64,000 nucleotides of DNA from Craspedostauros australis (GCA_026770025.1 JAMXDE010000047.1:1-64000); one strand, 5' to 3'; shown: positions 34,980 through 46,587, counted from the stretch's first letter. Made by a program: numbers and translations. The notes: a model not told the origin generated them from the sequence alone.

Positions 34980-36599
34980 CCCCATTCAGGGTACAATCGT
35001 ACGATCCTGCCGATTTTTTATCGGACAACCTTACTTTATTAGCACACGGTGTAGCGTGTTGTTGCATAGGCTTAGATATTTTTAGCTAGCTTCTACGACA
35101 CAAATACCTGGCTGACTTGTCCTCATCGTGGACGAAAATGATGACGTCATTGACGGTCAATGTCAGACTGCGATGGTATCGAACGGTGTGGATGGCGATG
35201 TTTTGGCAGATTCGGCGCCGCGTTGATTCCTCGCGTCGTTTTGGATTTGGCTTGGTGAGGGGTTGCCTCCTTTGTTCGTGTTGTGTCATGGAGCACGGCG
35301 ATGGTGGTGGCATCCCTACACGTCCACTTCCACGTCCACAACAATAGCAACACTTGCGAATACTACACAACATAATAATATATATTGTAATACAATATGG
35401 TGGAATGGAGCACAGTGACTTCTCCTTTGGTCTGCAAAATAGAATTTGATTTATCACTTGTTATAGCATTGTTTGTAAAAACAAAGTCCTGCGAAACCTG
35501 CTTTGCTTCCCATGGACATGAGACAACAAGGTCATCTACTGAGCTGTTGGCATGGTGCAGAAAGAGACTGGTGGCGGAAGTGTTGTTTTCCGTGTTGCTT
35601 CTTGTGTTGTGATTTGAGTGCGTGCAGGTTCCTTGACACCGAAACAAAAAGCCAAGAGGAGAACAGATGAACAACAGACAGAAGCCAATGCTGGCTGTTA
35701 GAAATGACTAGCAAAGAGGAGGTCCAAACACGTGGGCAGGGAATAGACCTGAAGTGAGGACAAGGCTGTACTATCTGTTCATGACCTAGACAATATAATA
35801 CATCGTTTCTTGTTTTCAGTTTCAGTTCTTTTCATTTTTGACAACAACATCTGTGAACAATACCACTTTCTTTACATCTTTAGAAAGCTGTTGAGCACAG
35901 CTTTCCAATGAATATGTCTAAGTTTTATGTTTCTTACTGCCATCTTATTGCTAATCAAGCCTGAAGTACTTGTGACTTAGTTCTGCACCATGGGACTGAA
36001 GTGAAACTGTTCGGCAAGGCTCAAACTGTGAGGCTGGCAACGTCAAATCCGTTTTTTCCACATCACACTCGCTGAAACTGCTGTTGTACTTCGCTTTCAG
36101 CAATTCCTTGCTTTCCTCTTCCAAGGTTGTCATCTCCTCTTGTGTCCTTTACATCTTCATCACCTCCTTCCTTCAAGCATGCATGGGTGTGGCAACATCA
36201 TCACTTGTGATGTTCATCTTCATTTTGTCTTGGCTTTGCAACATCGCACCTTCCGCAAACTAAAAAAATCATGGAGCTCACAATTTCATCGCACTCACAA
36301 AAATCATCATAGTTGCACGATCACTGCACCCATACTACCATGGTGCCATCTCTAAAACACACACCCAAGCCACCACTGCACCCTCAATCTTCCAGCCCCC
36401 ACAAGGAAGCAACAGCAACACCCGAATTGCATCCTGCTTCCAATCCTCCAAAATTCCAAGCAGAGAGCATGCTTGCATATGACATCGGTCACCCATACGT
36501 TGTATTCGTCCACGAGTCTCTCATGTCTCCAATGAACAATGACAGCAAAGATCGAACAGCACATCTGCCACCAATGCCCACTTACTGTGATTCCTTAGA
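34980..36599. other. Gene-free stretch
   Basis: No domain-bearing frame is visible on either strand. The longest frames are under 125 codons and look random. A full ATGACGTCAT palindrome is at 35141-35150. Composition is AT-rich from 35340 to 36000. Confidence 0.45.
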
Positions 36600-37140
36600 G
36601 AGTGGTCCACCAGTTGAGATTCAATGAGGGACAGACTAGTACCGGATACGGTATCAACCAGATGGGAGAAATTCTTGTTTTGCCGCGAAATCTTCCGACT
36701 TGATCGACCACCAAACCTTTTTCTCCTCCTTTCTCTCCTCCATTCACGAATCCATCATGACTCAAACATGACCGACCTGACTCACAATTCACCTTGGGAA
36801 CTATATGCTCCTCAGATCCTTTTCCTACAACATGCCTCGATTCCCTCCATGCCGATGACTACTGCACCACTGCCGTAGTCTTAACGCGTGTATCCAACCT
36901 GCTTCAACTCAAGCAATGGAATCCGAGAGCCAGTTCCAACCACAGCCACTGCTTCATGGCCGTCACTGCCATGTGCCATGATCTACACTGCAGTGTATCT
37001 ACGTGTGTGGAGAGCAAGGCGCTGTAATGACTGTATACCCTGCAGCACTGAACCAAGTACATCAGTGCAGGGTCTCGCCAAGTTGTGTGACATCGTTTCT
37101 TCACCCTATTAACACCACAAGCTAACTCATAATACACAGA
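36600..37140 (+). repeat. Probable 5' LTR of element E (diverged copy at 62500-63065)
   Basis: The sequence is collinear with 62500-63065 over scattered blocks: an E2F-like TTTTGCCGCGAAA (36678-36690), a pyrimidine run, TGGGAACTAT, CCTGCTTCAAC, CAGCACTGAAC, TTTCTTCA and AACTCA-AAT at the end. It is followed by a ~590-bp leader and then a gag-like frame, the layout of a retrotransposon 5' end. The exact ends are not determined. Confidence 0.5.
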
Positions 37141-37730
37141 CAAGGATTAGCTACAAAGCACTCTACTTCTCATCGTTACAGTAACAATTTTTCAATCAGT
37201 ACACCTCTCTTGAACTGCATCACACGGCTATCCCAAAGCTGGCAGATTCAAGAGACATCCTCCACCGATTCGCGCCGACTACGCCCGAATCCTAACTGGT
37301 AGCTGCGAGTGGTTGCCAAATACTCTCAAGTCAAATCAACTCCACCAAGCATCTTCCTCTGCCAACCGATCGCAAGAGTCTCTCTGAGACCAAGCCAAAA
37401 GGCACAGCTTGCAGACCGAGCTTCCAACAAAGGACGAAGTCCTCATCGCATGCATCTGATTTGAAATCAGACTACCAACGCTCGAAAACCGAGCCACTCA
37501 AGAGGACAAAAGTCCCAGCTGAAGGTAAGCGACCCAAGGTCGAACTTCAGTAGCCTCTGCTAAAGCAAGCTATAACCGCACTCGCTGACAGAGTACGAGC
37601 CTCTCAAAGCCTGCATCGAACTTCAGTGCACACCTTCTCAACGAAGTGAAGTCGAGCAAGAGCAAGAGAAGGCAAACAGATCGATCCCCTCGACGTCCGA
37701 AGACCACTCGAGAAGTCCCCGCTATCCATC
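37141..37730 (+). other. Probable untranslated leader of element E
   Basis: No frame of note. Repeated words such as ACTTCAG, ACCGAG and CGAAGTC occur. Its position between the LTR-like repeat and the gag-like frame suggests a leader. Confidence 0.35.
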
Positions 37731-38719
37731 ATGGCGGAAGAGACAACCCCTGCCACGCTGGAAGAGCTGCAAGCACAGCTCGAAGCGATCACGGTCGAAA
37801 ACGCCCGCCTCACACAGGCGACGTTGGCGGCCGAAGCCGCTGCAGAAGCAGCGAACGCGGCTGTAGCTACTGCCCAAGCAGCAGCAACAACCACCGCGAC
37901 ACCAAGCCGCTCCGGTCTCGGGCGCAGCCGATCAGTCGGCGCCACACGAACCCGGACGGACCAGTCCTTCCTCGATGACAGCCTCTTTGACATAGAAACA
38001 CCCATGCCCAAGAAGAGCAGAAAGTCAGGCGAGGACAGCGACGACGACGACGACGACCTCTCTGGGAAACCAACTGTTCCCATCATGGGAGGTCTCCTCA
38101 AGCAAGGACGCAACTGGGTACCCTGGACCGCAGGCGCACCAAACGCGCAGTGGACCGGCCTCCAAGACGAGTCACAGACCAGGTGGACCAACTCTCAACA
38201 ACAGAGAATCCTCCACAACGGTGCTGACTCCACCAACCAGTCCAAGCGAGAGCAAGGACTCACCGACAAGTTCAAGAAGGGAGGCAAAATCCAGCAGTTC
38301 ATCCGCTTGGTGCGTAACCATATGGCCAAAACAGGACTCCTCACCATGGCGTACATCGCTGACAGCAACGCAGAGTCAGAGATGACTTGCGTTCTTGACT
38401 CTCCAGCCGCTTTCACTCTTGAAGACGCCACCAAGCACTTCAACGAGTACCATCTGAAGTGGGATCACTACGACGTCCAGAACAACTGGACGGCCGCAGC
38501 GTTCTTCCCTGACAGTCTTGATCCAGTCCTCGAAGACCAGCTCATGAACCGAATCGAGCCAAAGTTCCACGATAACTTCATCACTCTTTTCGTTGAGTTC
38601 ATGAACAGCAACTTGGCCAACTCCTTGGATGAACAAGACGCCCTCGCAGCCAAGATCCGTGAAGTCAACTGCAGACGTTTTCCAAACGAGAACGTTGGTC
38701 TCATGGCGGTCCACCTTCG
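37731..38719 (+). pseudogene. Element E: gag-like protein, 3' end cut off by the LTR of B
   Basis: The frame starts at ATG 37731 and gives about 330 residues before the LTR of B. Residues 9-50 form an Ala/Glu/Gln-rich coiled coil. An acidic DDDDDD patch follows near residue 105, and then a helical region (from about 180, TDKFKKGGKIQQFIRLVRN onward) with the look of a retrotransposon Gag core (KFHDNFITLFVEFMNS). There is no zinc knuckle in what remains. The family is not identified with certainty; the reading comes from its form and its position after an LTR-like repeat. The reading continues into the LTR to a chance stop at 38813. Confidence 0.55.
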
Positions 38720-38721
38720 TG

Positions 38722-39177
38722 TGTTGAGATGTACATGTGAGTATATGTCAAGATGTACGTATATATGTGCATCGTTCACCCGCTATTCTCTCATACGCAC
38801 TTGGACGGTATAACTATACTCGTGTCGATAGTATACTGTGATTCGTCAGAATTACAGGGGAAATGGAACACACGAAAAGGGGCAAGATTTCTGGAGGAAA
38901 TTTGCAAATAACGATTTCTGGAAGAATCAGAAGATCGTCCGTCCATGCATCAATGGTACCAAGAGAATCTCGAGGTACTTCCCAACTAAACCTCAGATGA
39001 CGATATCATCTGACAGACTACTGCATCACCAATGGAACGTGACATCTGGAGAGCAGAAGGACGCCTACTGACGTCGACAGTATGTCAACATGTCACCACG
39101 TCGACAGCTGTCTCCAAGTCAGAACAGGAGGCAAAGATCCGATGACCGAAGGGGATCAGCATCATGGGTGCTGAAGG
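38722..39177 (+). repeat. 5' LTR of element B, first part
   Basis: It begins TGTTGAGATG (one change from the other copies). C interrupts it after 456 bp; the remaining 339 bp are at 46593-46931. Together they make 795 bp, the same length as the 3' LTR. The last five bases, GAAGG, are the C target site. Confidence 0.92.
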
Positions 39178-39800
39178 TATTAGCTCAAACTAGTATTCCC
39201 ATTAGTCGTGTTAAGATTTAGTCTAGTTAATCAAATGCCCGACTGCTCAGAATGTTTGAGCGGGATTAAAGCGTGACTCGATGTCGGTGGGATGGGGTCC
39301 CACGGGGTCTCTCCCCACGAATCGTGCTCTACTTATGACGATGTCGCGTGTCCGCTGAATTTGGGTTTGGGCGATCATGACATCCCACGCCACTTATGGG
39401 CGTGACATGACCTGTCCTGGATGGACAAACGTACCAGACCGTTGAATGAACATCATTCCCCCAAATCGATCGGAAGAGAGTGAACAACAAACTCTCTCCC
39501 CGACCATCACGAAATTGATGTCTCCTCTCTCGAATGGCAACATTGGCACCGCGATGATTGCACGTGGGAGACTCAACGCTCCACTATGTTACTACTAATA
39601 GAGATGATGCAGATCCAACTACAATGGATGCTGCTCATCAACTGCTCACAATCCTTTTGAAAGTCTCATTTGGATTCGTTACAGCTTTTAAAGACTAAGA
39701 CACACACTCACACACAAACTCACCAACCTACTGCACTACCACGGATTGATCACCCTTCGGCGTACAGTAAGTTACCCTCGTTTTCATTATCGTTCTATCA
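39178..39800 (+). repeat. 5' LTR of element C (TATTAG...CTATCA)
   Basis: The LTR begins TATTAGCTC and ends CGTTCTATCA. Both junctions are fixed by the target repeat, the primer site and the second copy. The beginning is TA, not TG, in both copies. A TTTTAAAG box lies about 100 bp before the end. Confidence 0.95.
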
Positions 39801-39815
39801 GATTAACAGTCGCAC
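39801..39815 (+). promoter_or_regulatory. Primer binding site of C, complementary to 5' half of tRNA-Asn
   Basis: GATTAACAGTCGCAC follows the LTR directly. Its complement, GTGCGACTGTTAATC, equals nucleotides 26-40 of yeast tRNA-Asn(GUU), including the whole anticodon loop. Priming would need a tRNA cut in the anticodon stem, as known for Drosophila copia with initiator tRNA-Met. Confidence 0.82.
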
Positions 39816-40285
39816 TCGCTCCACACCTGTGTTGATCGAGTGAATATCCACTTCCTCTGCTTCAAGCATCCTCAGCTACCCCACGTGACGACGTGACACT
39901 CTCTGCCCAGTTCTCTGTGCAGACACACTCTTCTGTTCGGACTCCACCGTTCAGCTCCACTCGGCTTCGGCCCTCGCGCGCTCACCACACTCCAGACATC
40001 ACAGTCCAAGTGTGTACACTCTCTCTTTCCAAACTGCTCCACACGCCAATCCTCTCTTGAATCGAAACATCTCGTCACAGACGATTGATCAAGTGTGCTT
40101 TCCTGCTCTATTTCTTGAATCGTACAACAACATCGCCCACAGCGATCTACGCGAGAAACCAGAAATAACATAACAAACAAATACTCCGCCAACTACAACA
40201 AAACACAACACAACGCAAACAATCTACATCACATCACATCAACCATCACCCAAAACCCATCACCCATCACCGAACGCTTTCTACC

Positions 40286-43200
40286 ATGGCTACCAACACC
40301 AACGTCACCGACATCAACGAGTACACCATACTCAACCACGTCTTGTCTGTCATTGGCATTCAGGCCCATTCTTGGCAACGTCGCGCTCTCAATGAGGCCG
40401 GCATCGCCAACGCAATGGATCTGATTCATCTTGATAAGCCTGCCCTCTTGGCAATCGAGGTGACCGACGACGACGACAACACATTTCGTCCCATGAATGT
40501 GCTTGTTGTCAACAAGATCCTCGCTTTGGTACGCTGGATCAATCTCCAACCACGATTGACTCCCGATGAATGGATGAGTGTCGACATGTACGACATCTCG
40601 CACCCATCCGTCATCGGGGCCGCGGGTCCCCGGACCCCGGCCAGCTACCGACCCCGAAGAGGTGTCGGCATCGTTCCTCCCAGTTCTCGCACTCGCCGTA
40701 CTGTGGATGACGATGAGGACATCGAATCTGTGTCCCCTCCTGATCGGACCAGATTTGCTACTCCGGTGACCGAACCTTCGGCACACGTTGCACCCGCGGA
40801 AACCCCAATCGCTGGTGCCCCTGTGCCAAGTGTTGCATTCGCTCCGTCGAGCGCTCTCCCAGAGTCGTTCACCAAGGAGTTCAGCCGTGGTGTCAAGCGT
40901 GAGGCCCTCGCATTCCCCACACTGAAGGACGACAAGCGTTTCCTTTCGTTCCGGCGCCAATTCGAAGCAATCGCGTATACTCATGGTCTTGAGTATCACA
41001 TTGATCCTTCGTGGGAGCCGGGTCCATCGGACATGTTGTTCTACAACATGCAGAACAGGTACCTCTACTCTGTTCTGAGCCTCCATGTCAAGACTTCGCG
41101 TGGCGACCAGCTCCTTCGCAAGCACCAAGCAAGCAAGGACGGTCGAGCTGTCTATCAGAGTCTCATCGAGACTTACACCAATGGTGTCAACGGTGAGAGC
41201 GCGGCAATGGCACTTCGTGCTCGCATCGCCTCTTTCACCTTGGATAACAGCTGGAAGAAGAACCGTGAGAACTTCGTGGACACCTGGCAGGGAATCATCT
41301 CCGATATTGAAGATATGGAAGATGACGCTCTGCCGGACAACACGAAGAAGACGTGGCTGCACAACTCGATTGCTCCGGACAAGGATCTCCTCAATGCTCT
41401 CACGAGCACTTCCTACGTCCGCGACGAGATGCTCGCAGCCATGCCCTCCGGTTTCGAGATCAAGGCGGCTGGATTCGATCACCATCTCAACTCGGTTCGG
41501 ATCCATGCTCAGCGCCTCGATTCCTCTCATCCTCGTCAGGTTCAAAAGCGTAATGTCAACAACGCTACGACCGGCAAGGGAAAGGGTGGTTCTTCGGGCA
41601 AGTCTCCTGCCAAAGGCAATGGCAAGACTTACACCAACGACAAGCGTACCCGCATTCCGAATGAGGAGTGGTCAACGATGTCTTGGGCCCAGAAGAAGGA
41701 CTACATGCACAACAACTCATCCCGTGGTGCTGGCAAGGGAGACACTTCACGTGCTGCCAATAAAGCCAAGTCCTCTGGGAACTCTTCATCAGACACGGTA
41801 CCAGGGTCCTCCACGCTGTCAGGTTCCGGGGGCACTGCGGAACCCAAGGGCGGGTCCCCGGGATCCGCCATCAACCGCATGCTCGCCCAGGCGCGTCAGT
41901 CCAGTCAATCGACTTCTGACTTCGTCGATTCTGAGGGCGGGGCGTGGAGACGTGTCAACTCTACCGTGGTCCGATACAACTTCGAGACCTCGGTGGCGGC
42001 GAAGACGGGTGCACTCGTCGACAGTGGCGCCAATGGCGGCCTCGCTGGCGACGACGTTCTGGTTCTATGCACGACGGGTACCACGGCAGACGTGAGTGGC
42101 ATTGGTGATTCCACCATTGCAAGTCTGGATATTGGTACGGTCGCGGCCCTGCTTCATACGAGCAGTGGCCCGATCATCGCCAAGTTCCACCAGTACGCTC
42201 TATACGGGAAGGGCAAGTCCATCCATTCTACCAACCAACTCTCCGCGTTTGGTATGGATGTGAATGAACGCCCACGTGGACTCCCTGGCGGTCGACAAAC
42301 TGTCGTCACGCCTGAGGGGTACGTCATCCCGCTGTCTATCCGTGCTGGCCTGTCCTACATGGACATGCGCCCACCGACCCCTGCTGAGATGGATCAGTAC
42401 CCTCATGTGGACTTCACGTCCGATGACGTCTGGGACCCTTCCGTCCTCGATCAGGAGTTCGGTCTTGATGATGTCTGCGCTATCGCGGACGATGATGATG
42501 ATGGTTCCGCGCTCGCCGACCTCGATCGTCTGCATGTATATGCGGCATTGACGGATGAGGCCCGCGGGACAGTACCGCATTCCGGGTCCGCTGGCAATTC
42601 CAGTTCCGTTCGTGTTCGCAACTCGCCCATCGACTATGAGGCACTGCGTCCACACTTCGGCTGGATCCCTGCTCGTCGGATCAAGGACACTCTCGGTTGC
42701 ACTTCCCAGTGGTACCGCACTTCGGAACGATTCGCGATGCGCACGCATTTTCGCACTCGTTTCCCGGCGGCCAACGTCGATCGTCTACACGAGACGGTCG
42801 CGATGGACACTTTCTTCTCTGATACGCCCGCTCATGATGACGGTGTCCCTGGCCATGGTGGCTGCACCATGTTCCAGGTGTTCGTTGCGCTCGACTCTCG
42901 GTACACATCGGGATTCCCGATGGCGTCCGAGCGGCAGGTCGCGGACTCCTTGCTCGACTTCATTCGTCGGCATGGAGCGCCTGACCTACTAATGTCGGAC
43001 AACGCAAAATCAGAGGTGGGATTCAAAGTGCAAGACATCCTGCGTCAATACGCAATAAAGGATCACCAGAGTGAGCCGGAGCACCAACACCAGAACGGGG
43101 CCGAGCGCCGTATACAGGACATCAAACGTACTGTCAACGGCGTCATGGATCGCACGGGTACTCCGTCGCGGTTCTGGCTCATCTGCACGATGTATGTCAT

Positions 43201-45931
43201 TGATCTCTTCAATCACATCGCGCAGCGCACGTGTGGTAATGTGACCCCGTCACAGGCTGCCTTCGGGCAGCGTCCGGATGTCAGCAAGTACCTTGCGTAC
43301 TACTGGTGGCAACCGGTCTACTACCGTGTGGAACGTCCTGGCTTCCCGAGTGAGTCCAAGGAGCGCCGCGGCCGCTGGGCTGGTCCGTGTCTCCACAAGG
43401 GCGACGACCTCACATTCTGGGTGCTCGACGATGCAACACAACAGCTCCTGCCTCGGTCTGCTATCCGCGCCGCCGATGATGCCTCTACTCGCAATTTGAG
43501 AGCCGACTATCCTTTTCCACTCGTGGGGGAGGATGCCGATTCTGCGACTACTGTATCAGACAGCGATGACGGTGACTACACAGACAACACCATCCCCTCC
43601 GATGTTGAACCCATCGTTCACGCATTATCGGATGCTGTTTTGTTCTCACATCAAGAGACAGAATCCAGCACAAGTGGAAAGGACGTCGTTTCCGTTCCAA
43701 AGTTCACACCCGAAGAACTTCTGGGCAAGACAATTTTGTTCCACCACAATGGACAAAACGTCCGTGCCGAAGTGATCCAAAAGATCAACGATTCAGACGC
43801 TGAGAACCATCAGCGTATCAAGATGCTCCTATCACTCAACGATGGGGAGCTTCACGAATTGATTTCGTATGTCGAACTTTCCGACGTCTTCGAGCGCCAA
43901 ACCACAGATGGTGCTGCGGACAACCCGCAGGCAGAGAATCAATGGTCCTTCCAAGACATCGTGGATCACGAAGGTCCCCTCCCTCAGACATCCCCATCCT
44001 ACAAGGGATCAAAGTACAATGTCACTGTGCTTTGGGATGACGGTTCCAAAACGTCCGAACCGTTATCTGTCATTGCGAAGGATGACCCGGTCTCTTGCGC
44101 TATTTATGCGCGAAAACACGATTTGCTTGGGGTTCCCGGGTGGAAGCGTTTCCGACAAATCGGTATTCGCCAAACCTCGATCGCTCGTGCAATCGCCACC
44201 AACAAGGCGAACCGCAGCAACACCCCCGTATTCCAATTTGGTGTTCAGGTACCGCGCAACCACAAGGAAGCGCTGATGCTTGATGCCAAGAATGGTAACA
44301 CGCTGTGGGCTGATGCCGAGCGCAAGGAAATGGACCAGCTCACGAGCTACGAGACCTTCAAGACCCTCGGATACCATGCCAAGGTACCCGATGGGTTCCA
44401 GAAGATTCGGTTGCAATGGGTATACGCCGTGAAGCACGATCTGCGCCACAAGGCCAGATGCGTAGCCGGCGGCCACTTGACCGCACCATGCAAAGACACA
44501 GCTTACGCTGGAGTCGTCAGTCTCCGTTCTCTCCGCCTCGCACTACTCGCTGGGGAGATGAATGGTTTACAGACAATGGTCGGTGACATCGGCAATGCGT
44601 ACTTGGAAGCCTACACCAAGGAACGTATCTGCTTTGTCGCTGGAGACGAGTTCGGAGACAAGGCCGGCCACACGATGCAAATCGTGAAGGCACTCTACGG
44701 CCTCCGCACTTCCGGCGCACGCTTCCACGAAGCGCTCGCGGACACACTCAGGGACCTGCAATTCTTCCAATGCAGATCTGACCCTGATGTGTGGATGCGC
44801 GATGGTGGTGACCATTGGGAGTACGTCTGCGTTTACGTGGACGACCTCATGGCCACCATGAAGGACCCTCAAGCCTTCTTCGATACCCTCACTTCCGTCT
44901 ACGGATACAAGCTGAAGGGTGTCGGACCCGTCAAATACCACCTCGGCGCAGACTTCGGTCGCGATAGCGATGGCACCATGAAAATGAGCCCGCAATCGTA
45001 CATCAAGCGCATGCTCGGCAACTACGAGCGCATGTTCGGCTGTGCCCCCACGAAGGCCAGCTGCCCTCTCGACCATTCCGACAGCCCGGAACTCGACACT
45101 TCACCAGAGCTCTCCGAGATCGACAAACGCAAGTTCATGTCGCTGATCGGGGCTCTACAATGGTGCATCACCCTCGGACGGTTTGACATCTCTGTCGCCG
45201 TCATGACCCTCGCACGCTTCCGTGCCGCTCCTCGCAAAGGTCACCTCGAGCGCGCTCAACGCGTCTACGGGTACCTGCGCAAGCATCCCGATGCCGCCAT
45301 CCGGTTCCGTACCGGGGTTCCCGATCATGAAAAGAGTTTTGTGGTCCCCAAACACGACTGGCTCTACTCCGTGTACGGGAAAACACAAGAGGAAACCGAC
45401 CCAGACGTGCCCACTCCGAAAGGCGCGATCGTCCGCACCACAACTTTCGTGGATGCCAACCTCCTCCACTGCAAGGTCACTGGCAGGTCCGCAACCGGCG
45501 TTCTCCATCTCGTTAACCAGACTCCCATCGAGTGGTTCAGCAAGCGCCAAGCCACTGTCGAGACCGCAACCTACGGATCTGAGTTCGTCGCCGCCAGGCA
45601 GGCCACGGAACAGATCATCTCTCTCCGTCTCGCTCTCCGCGAGATGGGCATTCCCATCGACGGTCCCAGCTGGATGTTTGGTGATAACCAAAGCGTCATC
45701 ACCTCGTCCACTGTGCCCATGAGCATGCTGTCCAAGCGGCACAATGCTCTCGCCTACCACAGGGTCCGCTCCGCAGTCGCTGCCGGGGTACTCTACTTCG
45801 TCAAAATTCACGGCTCCCAAAATGTGGCCGACATCATGACCAAGTTCCTCCCATGGGCGTCCTTCTGGCCCCTCGTCAAGCCCCTGCTCTTCTGGAAAGG
45901 ATCCAGCGTCCCTCAAGGTCACGGCACCTGA
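40286..45931 (+). CDS. Element C gag-pol polyprotein
   Basis: The start ATG at 40286 is in a good context (ACCATGG) 485 bp after the LTR. The protein has an N-terminal Gag region (to about 570) with a basic K/G/S-rich tail and no CCHC knuckle. The protease is centred on D579 (VDSGANGG), and the integrase triad is D841, D905 and E940 (QNGAE). A linker with acidic patches leads to the RT, with GDIGNAYLEA and YVDD at 1517-1520. RNase H follows with D1723, E1766, D1800 and D1849. The stop at 45929-45931 lies 33 bp before the 3' LTR. It makes the structural proteins and all enzymes for copying and integrating the element. No lesion seen. Confidence 0.95.
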   Translation: MATNTNVTDINEYTILNHVLSVIGIQAHSWQRRALNEAGIANAMDLIHLDKPALLAIEVTDDDDNTFRPMNVLVVNKILALVRWINLQPRLTPDEWMSVDMYDISHPSVIGAAGPRTPASYRPRRGVGIVPPSSRTRRTVDDDEDIESVSPPDRTRFATPVTEPSAHVAPAETPIAGAPVPSVAFAPSSALPESFTKEFSRGVKREALAFPTLKDDKRFLSFRRQFEAIAYTHGLEYHIDPSWEPGPSDMLFYNMQNRYLYSVLSLHVKTSRGDQLLRKHQASKDGRAVYQSLIETYTNGVNGESAAMALRARIASFTLDNSWKKNRENFVDTWQGIISDIEDMEDDALPDNTKKTWLHNSIAPDKDLLNALTSTSYVRDEMLAAMPSGFEIKAAGFDHHLNSVRIHAQRLDSSHPRQVQKRNVNNATTGKGKGGSSGKSPAKGNGKTYTNDKRTRIPNEEWSTMSWAQKKDYMHNNSSRGAGKGDTSRAANKAKSSGNSSSDTVPGSSTLSGSGGTAEPKGGSPGSAINRMLAQARQSSQSTSDFVDSEGGAWRRVNSTVVRYNFETSVAAKTGALVDSGANGGLAGDDVLVLCTTGTTADVSGIGDSTIASLDIGTVAALLHTSSGPIIAKFHQYALYGKGKSIHSTNQLSAFGMDVNERPRGLPGGRQTVVTPEGYVIPLSIRAGLSYMDMRPPTPAEMDQYPHVDFTSDDVWDPSVLDQEFGLDDVCAIADDDDDGSALADLDRLHVYAALTDEARGTVPHSGSAGNSSSVRVRNSPIDYEALRPHFGWIPARRIKDTLGCTSQWYRTSERFAMRTHFRTRFPAANVDRLHETVAMDTFFSDTPAHDDGVPGHGGCTMFQVFVALDSRYTSGFPMASERQVADSLLDFIRRHGAPDLLMSDNAKSEVGFKVQDILRQYAIKDHQSEPEHQHQNGAERRIQDIKRTVNGVMDRTGTPSRFWLICTMYVIDLFNHIAQRTCGNVTPSQAAFGQRPDVSKYLAYYWWQPVYYRVERPGFPSESKERRGRWAGPCLHKGDDLTFWVLDDATQQLLPRSAIRAADDASTRNLRADYPFPLVGEDADSATTVSDSDDGDYTDNTIPSDVEPIVHALSDAVLFSHQETESSTSGKDVVSVPKFTPEELLGKTILFHHNGQNVRAEVIQKINDSDAENHQRIKMLLSLNDGELHELISYVELSDVFERQTTDGAADNPQAENQWSFQDIVDHEGPLPQTSPSYKGSKYNVTVLWDDGSKTSEPLSVIAKDDPVSCAIYARKHDLLGVPGWKRFRQIGIRQTSIARAIATNKANRSNTPVFQFGVQVPRNHKEALMLDAKNGNTLWADAERKEMDQLTSYETFKTLGYHAKVPDGFQKIRLQWVYAVKHDLRHKARCVAGGHLTAPCKDTAYAGVVSLRSLRLALLAGEMNGLQTMVGDIGNAYLEAYTKERICFVAGDEFGDKAGHTMQIVKALYGLRTSGARFHEALADTLRDLQFFQCRSDPDVWMRDGGDHWEYVCVYVDDLMATMKDPQAFFDTLTSVYGYKLKGVGPVKYHLGADFGRDSDGTMKMSPQSYIKRMLGNYERMFGCAPTKASCPLDHSDSPELDTSPELSEIDKRKFMSLIGALQWCITLGRFDISVAVMTLARFRAAPRKGHLERAQRVYGYLRKHPDAAIRFRTGVPDHEKSFVVPKHDWLYSVYGKTQEETDPDVPTPKGAIVRTTTFVDANLLHCKVTGRSATGVLHLVNQTPIEWFSKRQATVETATYGSEFVAARQATEQIISLRLALREMGIPIDGPSWMFGDNQSVITSSTVPMSMLSKRHNALAYHRVRSAVAAGVLYFVKIHGSQNVADIMTKFLPWASFWPLVKPLLFWKGSSVPQGHGT

Positions 45932-45964
45932 ACTGCTACCTACATCGAGACACACTTTGGGGAG

Positions 45965-46587
45965 TATTAGCTCAAACTAGTATTCCCATTAGTCGTGTTA
46001 AGATTTAGTCTAGTTAATCAAATGCCCGACTGCTCAGAATGTTTGAGCGGGATTAAAGCGTGACTCGATGTCGGTGGGATGGGGTCCCACGGGGTCTCTC
46101 CCCACGAATCGTGCTCTACTTATGACGATGTCGCGTGTCCGCTGAATTTGGGTTTGGGCGATCATGACATCCCACGCCACTTATGGGCGTGACATGACCT
46201 GTCCTGGATGGACAAACGTACCAGACCGTTGAATGAACATCATTCCCCCAAATCGATCGGAAGAGAGTGAACAACAAACTCTCTCCCCGACCATCACGAA
46301 ATTGATGTCTCCTCTCTCGAATGGCAACATTGGCACCGCGATGATTGCACGTGGGAGACTCAACGCTCCACTATGTTACTACTAATAGAGATGATGCAGA
46401 TCCAACTACAATGGATGCTGCTCATCAACTGCTCACAATCCTTTTGAAAGTCTCATTTGGATTCGTTACAGCTTTTAAAGACTAAGACACACACTCACAC
46501 ACAAACTCACCAACCTACTGCACTACCACGGATTGATCACCCTTCGGCGTACAGTAAGTTACCCTCGTTTTCATTATCGTTCTATCA
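45965..46587 (+). repeat. 3' LTR of element C
   Basis: It follows the purine tract TTTGGGGAG and matches 39178-39800 at every base I compared. Confidence 0.95.

Larger units (their letters stand above)
39178..46587 (+). mobile_element. Element C: intact lineage-2 copia retrotransposon
   Basis: 7410 bp, flanked by the direct repeat GAAGG (39173-39177 and 46588-46592). LTRs of 623 bp each, with no difference found between them, enclose a primer site, one uninterrupted 1881-codon gag-pol frame and the tract GGGGAG. It is the youngest and the only apparently complete autonomous element in the window. It is inserted in the 5' LTR of B. Confidence 0.96.
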
